Positions 12,029-24,740 are shown, counted from the first letter of the stretch. The stretch: 64,000 nucleotides of DNA from Camellia lanceoleosa (GCA_025200525.1 CM045758.1:225390667-225454666), one strand, 5' to 3'. Translations and numbers: made by a program. The notes: generated from the letters alone by a model not told the origin.

Positions 12029-13164
12029 TGGAACAATTTTCTGTGTAAAATAAATAACTTGAAACAAATCAAGCAAATAAAAATAAATTACTTACATAAT
12101 TTATTTTACCGAAATGAGTAAGCATAAAAATAGATCAAGTCGAGTGTGTGATACTCTATCTTTAAGATAGATTCGTCCCGTTTCGGTGCTTATGGATGAA
12201 TGGCGTCTATCTCTTAAGATACAATGATCTTCACAGATTGTAGTAGCACTCCAAATAATTTTTATGGCGAACAAAATCTGTGTTCTATACCCTCTAAATT
12301 TTTTCCTAAAAATAATATGAAGAATAATGCAAGCAGAGTGCAAAAACGAGAGAGAAACAATTTTTTGAATGTGAAAATGCTAGAAGCAGGTATGCTTTTA
12401 TAGGCAGATTGGTGACCATTGAACAGATCCGAACAAGTTCAGTTTTGAAATGAACAGGTGCAATTTTGAATTGAACAGATACAATTCAAATTTGAACAGA
12501 TCTGCAGTAGTTTGAATTTGTATAACTGTTGGCAGTTTTAAAACTGTTTAATCTGTAGGAAAATTTCAGATTGGAGGAAGAAACTTTTGGACAGAAAATT
12601 AAATTCAAATTTGGTGCAAATTTTGAATTAATTTCGTCCAGAAAAATTAATTTTTCCCGCAAGAATTTCTGAAAAAAATTTAAATAAATTTTGTCCAAAA
12701 ATTAATATTAGAACCAACCCAACCCACAACTACACACTGCTCGGCTCAGCCGGCCGGTTGCGGCGTGGGTATAGTGATTTGGGCTAAGGCCTACTTTGTC
12801 CATAACTTCTTCCTTCTACAAACTTGGGGTGCCCCTTGAGGCCCAACCCAAGTATTCCCACTTAGAGCTTGTAAACACATACAAGCTCTCTTTAAGTTTC
12901 AATGCGGGACAATCCATTTCAAGGAAACCCACTTTTGCCTCTTTAATTGTCCATTCCACGAATCCGAAAATGACATTAACTTCCAATTCACTTATAAATG
13001 GTTTTGACGAACCATCTTCGCGGTGTGACTTGCCATGCGGTAAGGAACACATCACCTCTTTGGACCCACTCGTCACCTCTTTGAACCCACCCCAAAGATG
13101 TATGGATTCTACTCAAATTTAGGCTCAAAATTGGCTTAAAATAAGTCTATAAAACCATGAATTC
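12029..13164 (-). mobile_element. decayed LTR, probably copia-type
   Basis: The left edge TGTTGGAACAATTTTC would be the CA end of a minus-strand LTR. Further right, the minus strand carries a TTGTCCCGCATTGAAAC phrase and a TTGGGCCTCAAGGGGCACC-like phrase. Comparable phrases (GTCCCACATTG, TTGGGCC...GGCACC) are frequent in plant LTRs. The right edge is hidden by the Gypsy LTR that starts at 13165. No primer-binding site or coding region adjoins it. Confidence 0.35.
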
Positions 13165-15572
13165 TGTCACGACCCAAACCTGTCCCTATGGGTTTATCAC
13201 CGTAACCGGCCAGTAATCCGTGATTATTGAAGGCCTGCTTAACAGTAAAATAGTATTACAGAGTATAGGGGCATAGTGGAAGCCAAAACAGTAATTAAAC
13301 AATGTCCAATGAGCTGTGACAGTCTGTATGCAAAAAGACTTTTCATAACATATACACTATCAGTACCAAAACAATATGTACAGTATTTACAATCATCTAG
13401 GTCAGTGACTTAATCCTTATTAAGACGATCTGATGCAGTGCTATCGATCGATGCAAGATTACAAAAGCAGTCTGAGAGACAGATGGGGGAAACTAAAACA
13501 CCTCAAAGCCGTAGCTTGAACGGGCTCGGAACCTCACAGTGAGGCACAGTGGTTGGCTTTAACAAAAGGAAGTCTAACCCACGCTCCTAGCTCCGGTCTG
13601 GTGCCTGGACACCTATATATATATATATATATATAAACAGTGAGCTAAAGTCCAGTGAATAACATAATGCGTAAAGAGGTTAAGAATGAATGTCCTTTCA
13701 GTATTGAAAACAGTCAATTGATTGATATATCGATCATTGATCATACGGTCATATGTGGTACATCCATTAGCGAAACGACGATGTGATGAGGTCTTGAAAG
13801 ACCGAGCAGTCAATGATGGCCATCATAACATGGCGAAGTTCCAAGATAGAAACTAACGAGATCTCTGTAATGGCGATACTTGATAAAGAGTTGCTATGGA
13901 TGCCACTGTCTGATTTAGAATAGAGGACATACATTCATTCGATTAGCAGTATTAATTGAAGCGATGCAGTTTAACCATTCAGAAGATATTCATATTTGAA
14001 CATATCTTTACACAGTTGTTACTCACAGAGTTCTGGGCTACAGATAAGCTAGGGCGTCTCTGGACGCCAACCCTACACAATTACAGAGTGAACACACACT
14101 AAGCTACACAGTCGGGAAAAAAAAAAAACTTAGTCCTTAATTTGCCTCGGTGTGGTTCTACATCAATATCCTCATTAAGATGCTTTAAACTAGGCCTAAG
14201 GATGCCTAGAATGAAATGAGGATGCAAAGATGCACTTTAAAAACATTTTCATCATTTTCAGAAAAATAGGGTCCCGCTCGAGCATGGCTTTACCCACTCG
14301 AGCGGACACGCAGACAAAGGTTTCCCGCTCGAGCGTTACTTCCCACGCTCGAGCGGACTGCAAAATATGGCAAAAGTACTAGATGTGTGAAAATCACGCT
14401 CGATGGGCGCTCGACACCCGCTCGAGCGTGTGACTAAAACCCTCGGCGTTCATTCTTCGCCGAGCGGTATCAGAAACAATGCAAAGTGCTGGGAGCATGA
14501 ATTTCACGCTTGAGCGCCAGTTTCCCCACTCGAGCGTGAGTCCAAATTCTGGAAATTCCAGATTTGAACCTCAAGCTCAAAACCAAGTTTCAATGCATCG
14601 AATTCGATCATTTTGGGCTAATTTTCTGGAAACCACTTCAAAACTCATAATATAACATGTTCCAAAGCTCAATTTGAGAAATCAAAGCCCAAAGGTAATT
14701 CAATTAAATCCAATTTCAAACAACACTTCAAGAACATGATGAATGTGTAACTTGCATGAATTCAACAACTTCAAAGCTTCAAATACTAGCTCAAATGAGC
14801 CAATTCTTTCAAAACCAAGATGAATTCATGGTCCAATGTAAAAATATGAACATGCATGTACCAAATTCCATGTATTCAACCTCAAAATGCTAGGATATAA
14901 ACATGCATGCATGATTCAAGCTTTAACTCACCAAATTAAGCTAATTCATGATCTTAATCTGTAGACTTCCATGAACCATGCAACATAAGACTTAATTTAG
15001 CAATCAAGAAGATGAGTTCTTACCTTAGGTCTAGGATACAAGATATACAAGCTCAAATATGCACTTAATCTTTCAATTCCTTCAAATTTCCAAGCAAAAT
15101 TCAAGATGAAGCCAAGTTTCTCTACCTCCCTCTCTCAGTCGGTTTTGTCTCTCAAAATGGATGAGGAAAAGTGATGCCAACATATGAAATTGAAGACTAA
15201 ACAATGACCTAGCTAAGTCCACTAGATAGTAATTTAGTAAAAAGGCCCAACTTATGTAATCTAACTTAATTTAATCTAATTTAAGCATACCAAATCACTT
15301 TTTAATTAAATATGTCATAAAATCAGATAAATTCTAATGATCATAAAACATCGATCAATTTCGGATTCGGCCGCAGACAAGGCCTTCGATTTGCAGTTTA
15401 AAGCATAAAACATGGACAGATAATTTAACAGTCAAACAGATAGAAATGCATTTAAACTAGTACATTCAATCAGTCAGTTCAGTATTTCAGTAGATTCAAT
15501 TACTTATCATAATCAGTCTCAGTTTAGCAGTAATTAGTGGTTAACCAGTAATCAGTGGTGAGGGTTATTACA
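13165..15572 (-). mobile_element. Gypsy-type LTR, 2.4 kb (family A, copy 1)
   Basis: On the minus strand the block starts TGTAATAACCCTCACC and ends GGTTTGGGTCGTGACA, the termini typical of long Tekay/Del-like LTRs here. It contains a cluster of CGCTCGAGCG-type motifs (14274-14540) and a short TA microsatellite (13613-13635). Two further copies of this family are at 18478-21358 and 21359-23510. The flanks (AATTC left, CGTCC right) do not form a duplication, and no primer-binding site or polypurine tract adjoins. It is therefore a solo or rearranged LTR. Confidence 0.75.
13613..13635. repeat. (TA)n microsatellite
   Basis: Uninterrupted TA dinucleotides inside the family A LTR, at the place where related LTRs have a TATATATGTAGGTG segment. 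Confidence 0.85.
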
Positions 15573-15578
15573 CGTCCT

Positions 15579-15896
15579 GTATGGAGACAGTGATTGCAGT
15601 CACAAAATTGGCGCATCGACTGCAGAACAGAACGAGTGAGCTCCACCAGGTCAACGCCTAACTCTCTCTGCTCCAACACATGTACAAGGATGCACGAGTA
15701 GAGATTTGCGCACTGAATGCCGAAAATAAAGAACTTAAATAGAAGACCACTTCCATGACCCGATTTGGAGCAACATCGTTCTTGGCTTTTGATAGTCGGC
15801 AGGGAGTGCTCGCTCTCAACGAAAGCACGGAGGCAGGGATGTCAAGCGTCGCCCAATGTGATAAAAAGAATAAGAGAGCGGTGAAAGAGGTGAGTA
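15579..15896 (+). pseudogene. relic frame with coiled-coil residues, two in-frame stops
   Basis: One frame from an ATG encodes about 105 residues interrupted by TAA and TAG. The segments read METVIAVTKLAHRLQNRTSE, then LLQHMYKDARVEICALNAEN, then a basic tail ending KKNKRAVKEVSK. Leucine and hydrophobic spacing before and between the stops suggests a coiled coil. Both stops could derive from glutamine codons by C-to-T change (CAA to TAA, CAG to TAG), as expected from deamination of methylated cytosine in silenced DNA. It adjoins a Gypsy LTR and could be an accessory frame of a non-autonomous element. No family recognised. Confidence 0.4.
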
Positions 15897-15899
15897 AGT

Positions 15900-16440
15900 G
15901 AAGTTGGCCAATGGGCGAAAAAATAAATGAAGATTTTTTTTTTTTTTTAAATGTAAATCTTGTTATTTTAAGTTGTTTTTGTTTTCTTCATTTCGATTTT
16001 TGTTTTTATGTATATATATATATATATTTTAAGCACGAAAGATGAAATTAAAGTGCAGAAAATAATAAATAAAAATTAAGCCTAATGGCAAAACAAAAAA
16101 AATAATTACAAGAAAAGAGCAAAATAAATAAATAAATAAATAAAGGAAATGAAGTCTATTAGTGAAACGGGAAAAAAAATAAAAAATAAACAAAATTAAG
16201 CCTAATAGAAAAAATTAAAAAAAAAAAATCAATGTATGCAAAATTAAATTAAGCTCAAGATGCAGAACAAAAATACATAGTTGTGAATAGTAAACTGTTA
16301 AGGATAATAAATGTATGAAGGACTTGACAGCATTCAACTGATAAAATATTTCAATATCAATGTAGTAATACACATATATCATTTTAACAAAAATTCAAAT
16401 TTCATAGTAACAACAAAACATTTTAAGTAGAAATCGACAT
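15900..16440. other. A-rich sequence beyond the copia 3' end
   Basis: A-rich, with AATA microsatellites at about 16121-16145. The copia 3' LTR would be expected here, but I could not match it to the 5' LTR at 29397-30498. Confidence 0.4.
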
Positions 16441-17195
16441 TCCAAGCTCGCCACGAATAAAATTGAAGCAATCCTCGCTTGGGGGGTTTTGTGAAAATAT
16501 CTGCCAATTGCTTATCGGTGTTTACAAATTCAAGTACAATATCTTCTTTTTGAACATGATCTCTTAAAAAATGATGTCAAATTTCAATATGTTTTGTTCG
16601 TGAGTGTTGAATCGGATTTTTGCTTAAATTGATGGCACTAGTATTATCACATTTAATAGGGATATAATCATAATGCAAATCAAAGTCCTCCAATTGTTGT
16701 TTCATCCAAAGTATTTGGGCACAATAACTTCCAAAAGCTATATATTTAACTTCGGCTGTTGATAAAGCAACAAAATTTTGTTTTTTGCTAAACCAAGATA
16801 CTAATGAGTTACCAAGGAAGTGACAAGTGCCACTAGTGTTTTTTTATCAAGTTTGCATCCGGCAAAGTCAGCATCCGAGTAACTAATTAAATCATACCTC
16901 TAGGATAAAATAGTCTTAAATTTTGAGTGCCAACAAGATATCTAAAAATTCTTTTAACAGCATTAAGATGTGATTCCTTAGGATTTGATTGATATTTAGC
17001 ATACATACAAACACTAAACATAATATCAGGTCTACTTGCGGTTAAATAAAGAAGTGAGCCGGTCATATCTCGATATTTTGTTTTATCAATGGATTTACGT
17101 TTTTCATCATTGTCTAGTTTAATGGATGTGCTCATAGGTGTTCCAGCTATTTTTGAGTTATACATACCAAACTTTTTGAGTAGTTTTACTTGTTA
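16441..17195 (-). pseudogene. Ty1/copia pol C-terminal part (end of RT, RNase H), broken
   Basis: Minus-strand frames match the end of a copia polyprotein. The ORF at 16887-17165 has KIAGTPMS, then YRDMTGSLLYLTASRPDIMF, then AVKRIFRYL, the standard sequence between reverse transcriptase and RNase H. Further left, in shifted frames, come DADFAGCKLDKK, LSTAEVKYIAFGS, KHIEI and QLADIFTKP, the RNase H and tail motifs. Stops and a frameshift near 16850 disrupt it. It is the same element as the pieces at 23511-25880 and 28587-29339. The bulk of reverse transcriptase, including the YVDD region, is missing. The coding match stops at about 17195, where Gypsy-derived sequence begins. Confidence 0.85.
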
Positions 17196-18477
17196 TAATT
17201 GCTTGTGCTTTGAACTTTTACTTTAAATGATTGGGCAGAACTTGCATCTGACATGACCTGGTCGAACTTTCATCGAATTGACCTGAGGGAACCCTTATTG
17301 AGAAAGCTATTTTCAGATCGCTTACAATGTGAGAAAACTGGGTACATGACACGTGATTACTTACCCGGTACTACCGTTATGACCATGAACTTGATTGACT
17401 AGGGAATGATTGATTGGTGATTACTGTACTTCAGAACTGACGAGATCTGTTGACAACAGACTAGTTTGATCATAAACTATGACTGTCTGGAAGTATATGT
17501 AATCTGTATGACTGTTTCCGTATTGACACACAGTATGGTCGAATCTGTGAGGACTGAAACTGATGAATAGTATATGAATGATTGCTTCAGAACTTCGCCT
17601 ACTGCTATGGGAGTAATGTACAAATTCGCCTTATGTTTCCGATAATTCCCAAATGAACTGGACTGACTGTAATGGCTTACCGAATTGATAACCAAATTGA
17701 ACTAAGACCGGGTGAACAACTCGGAAGAGAATGAATCGAAACTCTGTAACTTAACGGGGGAAATTACTTATGAAACTAAGACCAGCGCAAATCTATAACC
17801 CCGATAAGTACTTGATATAAGTAGTGTGAATACTACTATACTACTACTGTGCAAATGTGTTCACGTTCTATGTCACGAATTAAGTTCTGTTTTCTGAAAT
17901 GCTATATACTGTGTACTGAGTGACTGTTCAAGCTTTGATAGGTATTCATGATACATGTTAGCTGCCTGGTATCGGAAGTTCCTTTATGGAACGTATATCT
18001 GTCTGTACTCTGTTATCCGTACCGGAGGCCTCGTTACGAGGGGCTCAGCATCTGTTTTGTTCTATTCTGTTACCCGTTTTCGGGATTCCTTTATGGAACT
18101 GGTTATTCATAACCAACACATAACTATAACTGTCCTGTACTGTATCTGTTCTGCACTGTATCTGCCATGTCTACATCTGTTCTGTATTTGCTTTAGTAGT
18201 GCTAATGAATGCACCATGTATGCATAAGCAAGGATTGTGCATCTACGTATGCTGTGGACGAGAATATGAAAATGAACATGTACCTAAATCTGTCCCTAAC
18301 TTTAAAACCCGAACATGTATAAGACTCTATTTTAATACGGACCCTAATCTATGTATACGATTTATGATTCTGTTTCTGTGCATTGTTAAGATTGAGATTG
18401 GGTCATACATCCTGTTTTCTTCCGGAATGAAGGAGATTCGAGTTTGGAGGACCAAACTCTTTATAAGGATGGGAGAC
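17196..18477 (+). pseudogene. degenerate Gypsy internal 3' region upstream of LTR
   Basis: No protein survives. The last stretch (GAATGAAGGAGATTCGAG, then GGACCAAACTCTTTATAAGG) aligns by eye with the 3' end of pol and the polypurine tract of the Gypsy element at 33220-42658 (GAATGAAGGTAACTTGAG, then ACCAAACTCTTTTAAGG). It leads straight into a + strand LTR at 18478. It is therefore the remains of a Gypsy internal region in + orientation, inserted into the copia element. Confidence 0.55.
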
Positions 18478-21358
18478 TGTAATAACCCTCACCACTGATT
18501 ACTGATTAAGCACTGATTACTGCTAAACTGAGACTGATTATGATTGATAATTGAATTGATTAAAATACTGAACTGACTGACTGAGAACTGAGACTGATTG
18601 ATTGACTGTAACTGTTTAAATGCATTTTCTACCTGTTGATTGTTAATCGATCTGTTTATGTTTTGTAATTTAAACTGCAAATTGAAGGCCTTATCGGCGG
18701 CCGAATCGGAAATTGATCAATGTTTTATGATTATTGGAATTTATGTGAATTAATGGTATATTTAATTGAAAATTGATTTGGAATGATTAAATTAGATTAA
18801 ATAGTGTTAAATCATAGAATTGGTTTATCTACCAAAATGCCATTGTGAGTGGAGCACTTAGGCAACACATATATTGAGCCTTTATACACTCAAACAAGCA
18901 TTTCAGCAGCCCATTTCCTTGCCTTAGCTAAATTTAGAGAGAGAGAAAGTGAGAGAATTAAGCTCAACTTGTAGATTTGTTTGGGAATTGAAGAAATTGA
19001 AGTGTAGATTGTCAATTGAGCTCCTAGACTTGTAATTGAGGATCTAGGTAAGGAAATTCAACCTCTCATTATTGTCTTTAAATTGATTCTAGCATGGTTC
19101 ATGTCAAATTGAAGAGCTAGTCTTGAATTGGTTCTATAATGTTGAATTGGAGCTCACTCCATGCATGCATGTTTGAATTGTTAAGTTTTGAGGTCATAGT
19201 CCATGAATTCATTGCATACATGTCCATATTTTGAGAGTAGTCCATGATTCCATCTTGTTTTGAAAGGAATGAGCTCTTTTGAGCAAGCATTTGAAGCTTT
19301 GATTTGATTTAATCCCATGCATGCCACTTTGTAGTATGTTCATGCATGATCATGAGAAATGGGTTTGAAAATGAGTTGAATTGAAACACTCTCGGGCCTT
19401 GATTTCTCAAATTGACCTTTGTAACATGTTGTTTTATGAGTTTACTTGTGTTTTCCAGAAATTTGGCCCAAGAGGATCGAATTTAGTGCATTTAAACTTG
19501 ATTTTTGGCTTGAATGTGCAATCTGGGTTTTCCAGATTTTGCACTCCGCTTCAGCGAATTCGAGCATCGATACTTTGCCTTTGCATTCTGATCGCTCGCG
19601 AAGGGTATTTGGCGCTCGAGCGGGACCTTGTGTCTTCTTGCGAAATGCTATCGGCGCCAAAAGCGTGATTTTTAGCATCCAGTACTTTTTGGTCCGCTCG
19701 AGCGATGGAGTTTATGCTCGAGCGTAGACCATTGTTGCGTGTCCACTCGAACGGGACTCTGTTTTTTTGAAAATTCTGAAAACTGTTTTCTGTGCACGTC
19801 TTTGCATCCGCATCCCATTCTAGGCATTCTTAGCCCTAGTTTAAGACATCTTAATGAGGATATAGATGTAGAACACACCGAGGCAAATTAGGGATTAAGT
19901 TATTATCTTTCCCAACTGTGTAGCTTAGTGTGTGTGTTCAATCTGTTAACTGTGTAGGGTTGGCTTACCAAGGAGACGCTCTAGCTTCAGAGCCCGTAAC
20001 TCGTGAGTAACAATTGTGTAAAGATATGTTCAAAATGATTATCTTTGAACAACCGAATCTGTATCTTGTTTCAATCTGCATCGTTAATCAATAAATGTAT
20101 GTCTCAGATTCAATTGTATTGTGGCATCTTTAGCAACTCATTTTACTATTCGCCATCGTTACAGAGATCTCTGTCGGTTCCCTCGTTGGAACCACTATCA
20201 CATCGATTGATGGCCATCAACTGACTGTTCGGTCTTTTAGGACCTACTGTTTACTGTATTGCTACTGTCACAGATATCTTTGGAGCAAAGTGCTGCACAA
20301 ACCTAAGTGCTACAGTGTGAGCCACCTCTAGAATCTGTGCGAGACACCTCTTGAATCCATACTGGGCTTTAAGCCAATCTGTGAAATCTGGAGCAAAGTC
20401 TTTGCGGACCCCTAAAGTCTTCTGATGTGAGCCACCTCTAGAACCCGTGCAAGACACCTCTTGAGTCCATACATATGTAAAATCTGGGCTTAAAGCCAAT
20501 CTGTGAAACCTGGAACAAAGTACTGTACGGAACTAAGTGCTACAGTGTGAGCGACCTCTAGAACCCGTGCGAGACACCTCTTGAGTCCATAAGAACTGTA
20601 CTGTTTTCTGAAATGTTAATATTATTCTTTATTCTTATCGCATTCAAGTATTACATATCTTTATTCTTTGCATTACTATCAGTATTGCTACCGTGATCTT
20701 ATCGCATTGTACCGCTACGCGGATGTGCCACGTACGATTACTATGATTTCTAAATGACTGAAATGACATGAAATATAAGCCACCGACTGTATAACTGATT
20801 TACCGAGGCAAACGACTGTTTAAAATACTGAAAGGACATTCTTTCTTAACCCTTTTACGCATTACGTTATTCACTGGGCTTTAGCTCACTGCTCATATAT
20901 ATATGTAGGTGTACAAGCACCGGACCGTTGCTAGAAGCGTCAGGGTAAACTCCAGTTTTGTCAAGCCAACCTTTGTGCCTCACTTTGAGGTTCCAATACT
21001 GCTCAAGCTATGGCTTAGGGGTGTTTTAATCTCCCCGCCTGTCTCTGTATCTGTGATGTACTACTGTATAGACTGAATATTTTGCCTTTATCCATCTTGT
21101 TTAATAGGGATTAAGTCCCTGTACTGAATGATTGTATATATGATGCATACTGTTCTGTACTGACTGTATATATATGTGAAAAGTCTTTTTGCATACAGAC
21201 TGTCACAGCTCATTGGACATTGTTTATTTACTGTATTGGCTTCCGCCATTCCCCTGTACTCTATTTTACTGTATTACTGTTAAGCAAGCCTTCAGTAATC
21301 TCGGATTCTTGGCGATTCTGATTGCTAAACTTCGTGAGGCGGGTTTGGGTCGTGGCGA
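18478..21358 (+). mobile_element. Gypsy-type LTR, + orientation (family A, copy 2)
   Basis: It starts TGTAATAACCCTCACCACTG and runs to a GGGTTTGGGTCGTGGCGA end, where the expected terminal CA has decayed. It shares most of its order with 13165-15572 in the opposite orientation. It is longer because of a repeat expansion at 20272-20600. CTCGAGCG motifs occur at 19610-19750. At about 21358 it abuts a second LTR in inverted orientation. Confidence 0.75.
20272..20600 (+). repeat. tandem repeat, about 110-125 bp unit, three copies
   Basis: Three units each contain GTGAGCCACCTCTAGAA, then GAGACACCTCTTGA and TCCATA, starting near 20316, 20423 and 20548. Intervening GGAGCAAAGT and AAGCCAATCTGTGAAA phrases also repeat. 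The other two LTRs of this family lack the array. Confidence 0.8.
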
Positions 21359-23510
21359 GGACTTAATCCTACTAACTGATGCGGTATGGTCTTTGCTAGT
21401 CTATCTGATATTACAAAATAGTGCGAGGACAAGCGAAATAAAAAGACCCTAAGCCTTAGCTTGGCGGGCTCGGAACCTCATGATGAGGCACATTGGTTGG
21501 CTTGACAAAAGCGGAGTTTACCCACGCTTCTAGCATTGGTCGGTGCTGTACACCTACATATATATATATGTGAGCTAATGCCCGATGAATAACATAAAGC
21601 GTAAAGGGGTTTAGAATGAATGTCCTACGAGGTAAAACAGTTCATTTCAATCAATATATCGGTTGTTGATCTGATACTTGATCATATGTGGTACATCCAT
21701 TAGCATAACGATGTGATGGGTCTTAAAAGACCGAACGATAAATGATGGCCATCAATCGATGCGATAGTGGTTCCAACGAGGGAACCGACAGATCTCTATG
21801 TGATAACGATAAGCGATGAGTGCTAAGGATGCCACAGTATAGTTCAGATATAGGACATACATTCATTCAGTAAACAGTTCAGAAAACAGTACAGTTCAGT
21901 TGTTCAAAAGATAATCATTTTAAACATATCTTTACACAATTGTTACTCACAGAGTTCTGGGCTACAGTGAACTAGAGCGTCTCCTCGGAATGCCAACCCT
22001 ATACAGTTAACAGATTGAACACACACTAAGTTTCACAGTTGGGAAAGGTAATAACTTAATCCCTAAATTTGCCTTGATGTGTTCTACATCTATATCCTCT
22101 TTAAGATGCCTTAAATATGCCCTAGGAATGCTTAGGATGGAAAGAGGATGTAAGGATGTATTCAGAAAACATTTTGAAATTTTCGATGAAAGAGTCCCGC
22201 CGGCGCAGTTTCCCTTTCGGCGGAAATCTGACAACAGATTCCGCCGGCGTTAACTTACCTCGGCGGACCAAAAATCTTGGATAGGTGAAATTCACGCTCG
22301 ACGGGCGCTCGATAGTCGCTCGAGCGTAAGACACAAGGTCCCGCTTGAGCGCCAAATACCCTCGGCGCTAAATACCCTTTCGGCGGGTGTCTTTGCGATG
22401 CAAAATCTTGGGAGCTCGATTTTCCTGCTCAAGCGGCACTTCCCCCGCTCGAGCGGACTACCAAAATCTGGAAATTCCAGATTTGAGTCCCAAGCTCAAA
22501 ATCAAGTTTAAATACAAAATTTTCGATCCTCTTGGGCCAAATTTCTGGAAAACATTTGTAAACACATAGAATAACATAATTCAAAGCTTAATTTGTGAAA
22601 TCAAAGCCCAAGGGTGTTTAATTCAAACTCAATTTCGAACCAATTTCATGAACATGAAGAACATACAAACATGTATGAATTTAAATCGATTTAGAGCTTC
22701 AAAGCTTGCTCAAATGAGCTCAAATCTTGCAAAACATGATGAAATCATGGACTACTCTTAAAATATGGATATGCATGTGAGGAATTAAGAACTACAACCT
22801 CAAAACTTCAATATAAGTACATGCATGCAACAATTAAGCTTCAACACCACAATTTGAGCCATAAATTGGCTCTAGACTTCAACTCACTCCAAACCATGCC
22901 AAAAATCAACTCAAAACACAAACAAGGAGGCAATGAATCTACCTTAAGTCTTGAATTAAAGGTATGGAGGCTCAATTATGCACTTAAGCTTCAATTTCTT
23001 CAAGATCACTAAGCAAAATGAGATGAAACCAAGCTCTCTCTCTCTTTTCTCCCTCTCTAGTCGGCTAGAACAAGAAGAATGGTTGATGGAAGTGTTGTTT
23101 CTAAGGATATAATCAAGCCTCAAGTATGGTATGAAGTGGGCCACTAAGTGGCACTAATGTAAATAAGCCAAACTTTGCATTTTATCAATATATAATCTAA
23201 TTTAATCATACTAAATCACATTTCAGATAAATACACCATAAAATCACATTATTTCTACAGATCATGGAACATCAATCAATTCCTGATTCGGCCGCCGATA
23301 AGGCCTTCAATTAACAGTTTAAACATAAACACTGAACAGATAATTAAAACCAAAGCAGATAAAATGCAATTCAAGCAGTCTGAGACAATCAATTGATTTT
23401 AGATTTGATTAATCGATTCGATATTTCAATTACTTCAATTATCAGTCACAATCAGTCTCAGTTTAGCCATAATCGGTAATTAATCGGTAATCAGTGTGAG
23501 GGTCATTACA
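21359..23510 (-). mobile_element. truncated Gypsy-type LTR, - orientation (family A, copy 3)
   Basis: It ends on the plus strand with GGTCATTACA (23510), the complement of the LTR start. At the other side it begins GACTTAATCC, which aligns to about position 13410 of copy 1, so roughly 250 bp of the LTR end is missing. CTCGAGCG motifs occur at 22280-22450. It joins copy 2 directly, head to head, and on the other side returns to copia coding sequence. Confidence 0.75.
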
Positions 23511-24110
23511 AAATCCTTAGGGTGATTATGAACAAACTTCCATTCTCTTGACAAATCATCATTGCTTTCTCCTTCTTCTTGAGGTGGAAAAATAGGTTGT
23601 TCAATTTTTTTGTTCAACTTACATAGTTGGTTCTTTTCTTTATAGATACTTAAATCTTCCACATTTGGTTCCAAATCTATATTATCACTAACAATTTGCT
23701 TTTGAGCAAAGATGTTAGTTTCATCAAATGTCACATGTATAGATTCTTCCGCAACAAGAGTTCCTTTATTAAAAACACAATAAGTTTTGCTAGTTAAGGA
23801 ATAAACAAGAAAAATTGCTTCATCAGATTTTAAATCAAATTTACCTAAGTTATCCTCACCATTATTATGCACAAAATATTTACAACCAAAAACATGTAAG
23901 TGACTAATATTAGGCTTTCTATCATGCCAAAGTTCATAAGGAGTCTTTTTGAGAATAGGTCTAATTAATGCACGATTTAAAATATAGCATGCGGTGTGAA
24001 CAGTTTCAGCTCAAAAATATTTAGGAAGATTATTTTCGCAAAGCATTGTTCTACTCATCTCTTCTAAAGTTCTATTCTTCCTTTCTACTACACCATTTTG
24101 TTGAGGGGTT
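23511..24110 (-). pseudogene. copia integrase C-terminal part and start of reverse transcriptase
   Basis: The minus-strand frame 23480-23872 contains KSDEAIFLVYSLTSKTYCVF, then ESIHVTFDET, the copia integrase tail. REWKFVHNHPKDFV follows, the usual entry into the reverse transcriptase domain. The frame then runs into the inverted Gypsy LTR at 23510. Upstream (23873-24110) sequence with HDRKPNISHLHVFGCKYFVH-like content continues in a different frame with a stop. Confidence 0.8.
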
Positions 24111-24740
24111 TTAGGTGCTGAAAAAAATTATGTCCCATACCATGCTCATCACAAAACAATTCAAATTTCTCATTTTCAAGTTCTCTACCATGATCGATTC
24201 GTATATTAGTAATAAGAAAGTTTTTTCATTTTGAATTTTACGACAGAGTTTTGTGAAAGAACAAAATGTTTCATCTTTGTATGCTAAAAACATAACACAT
24301 GTAAATCTTGAATAATCACCAACAATAACAAAACAATAATGTTTACCACTTAGACTAGATGTCCTTAAGGGAGCAAATAAATCCATATACAGTAGTTGTA
24401 AAGGTCTAGTTGTGGAAATGTGAGATTTTGATTTAAACGATGTTTTAGTTTGTTTTCTTTGTTGAAAAACACTACAAAGATGATCTTTTTCAAATTTAAT
24501 TTTTAGAAGTCCAATGACCAAATCCTTTCTCAAAAGTTTAGCAATTAAATCCATATGAGCATGACCAAGTCTTCTATGCCATAACCAACTATTTTCATTA
24601 TCAACATATAGACATTTAACATCACTAGCATAGAGATCATTGAGATGAAAAACATAAACATTATCGTGACGATTACCAATGAATAAAGTGTTATGATCAT
24701 TTGTGCTTTTAATTGTGCAATGTGATTTATCAAAAATAAC
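24111..24740 (-). pseudogene. copia integrase (GAG-pre-integrase and catalytic core)
   Basis: The segment contains HLCSVFQQRKQTKTSFKSK, then RPLQLLYMDLFAPLRTSSLS and GDYSRFTCVMFLAYKDE. These are the pre-integrase and first catalytic aspartate regions (D in MDLF, D in GDYSR). Near 24545-24700 the pre-integrase zinc-finger portion is split into another frame. The block lies between protease and integrase tail in the canonical copia order. Confidence 0.8.

Noticed and set aside
17955..18498. Overlapping + strand frames upstream of the LTR as genes.
   Set aside because: They cover degenerate Gypsy internal sequence. No motif survives and the frames overlap without order.
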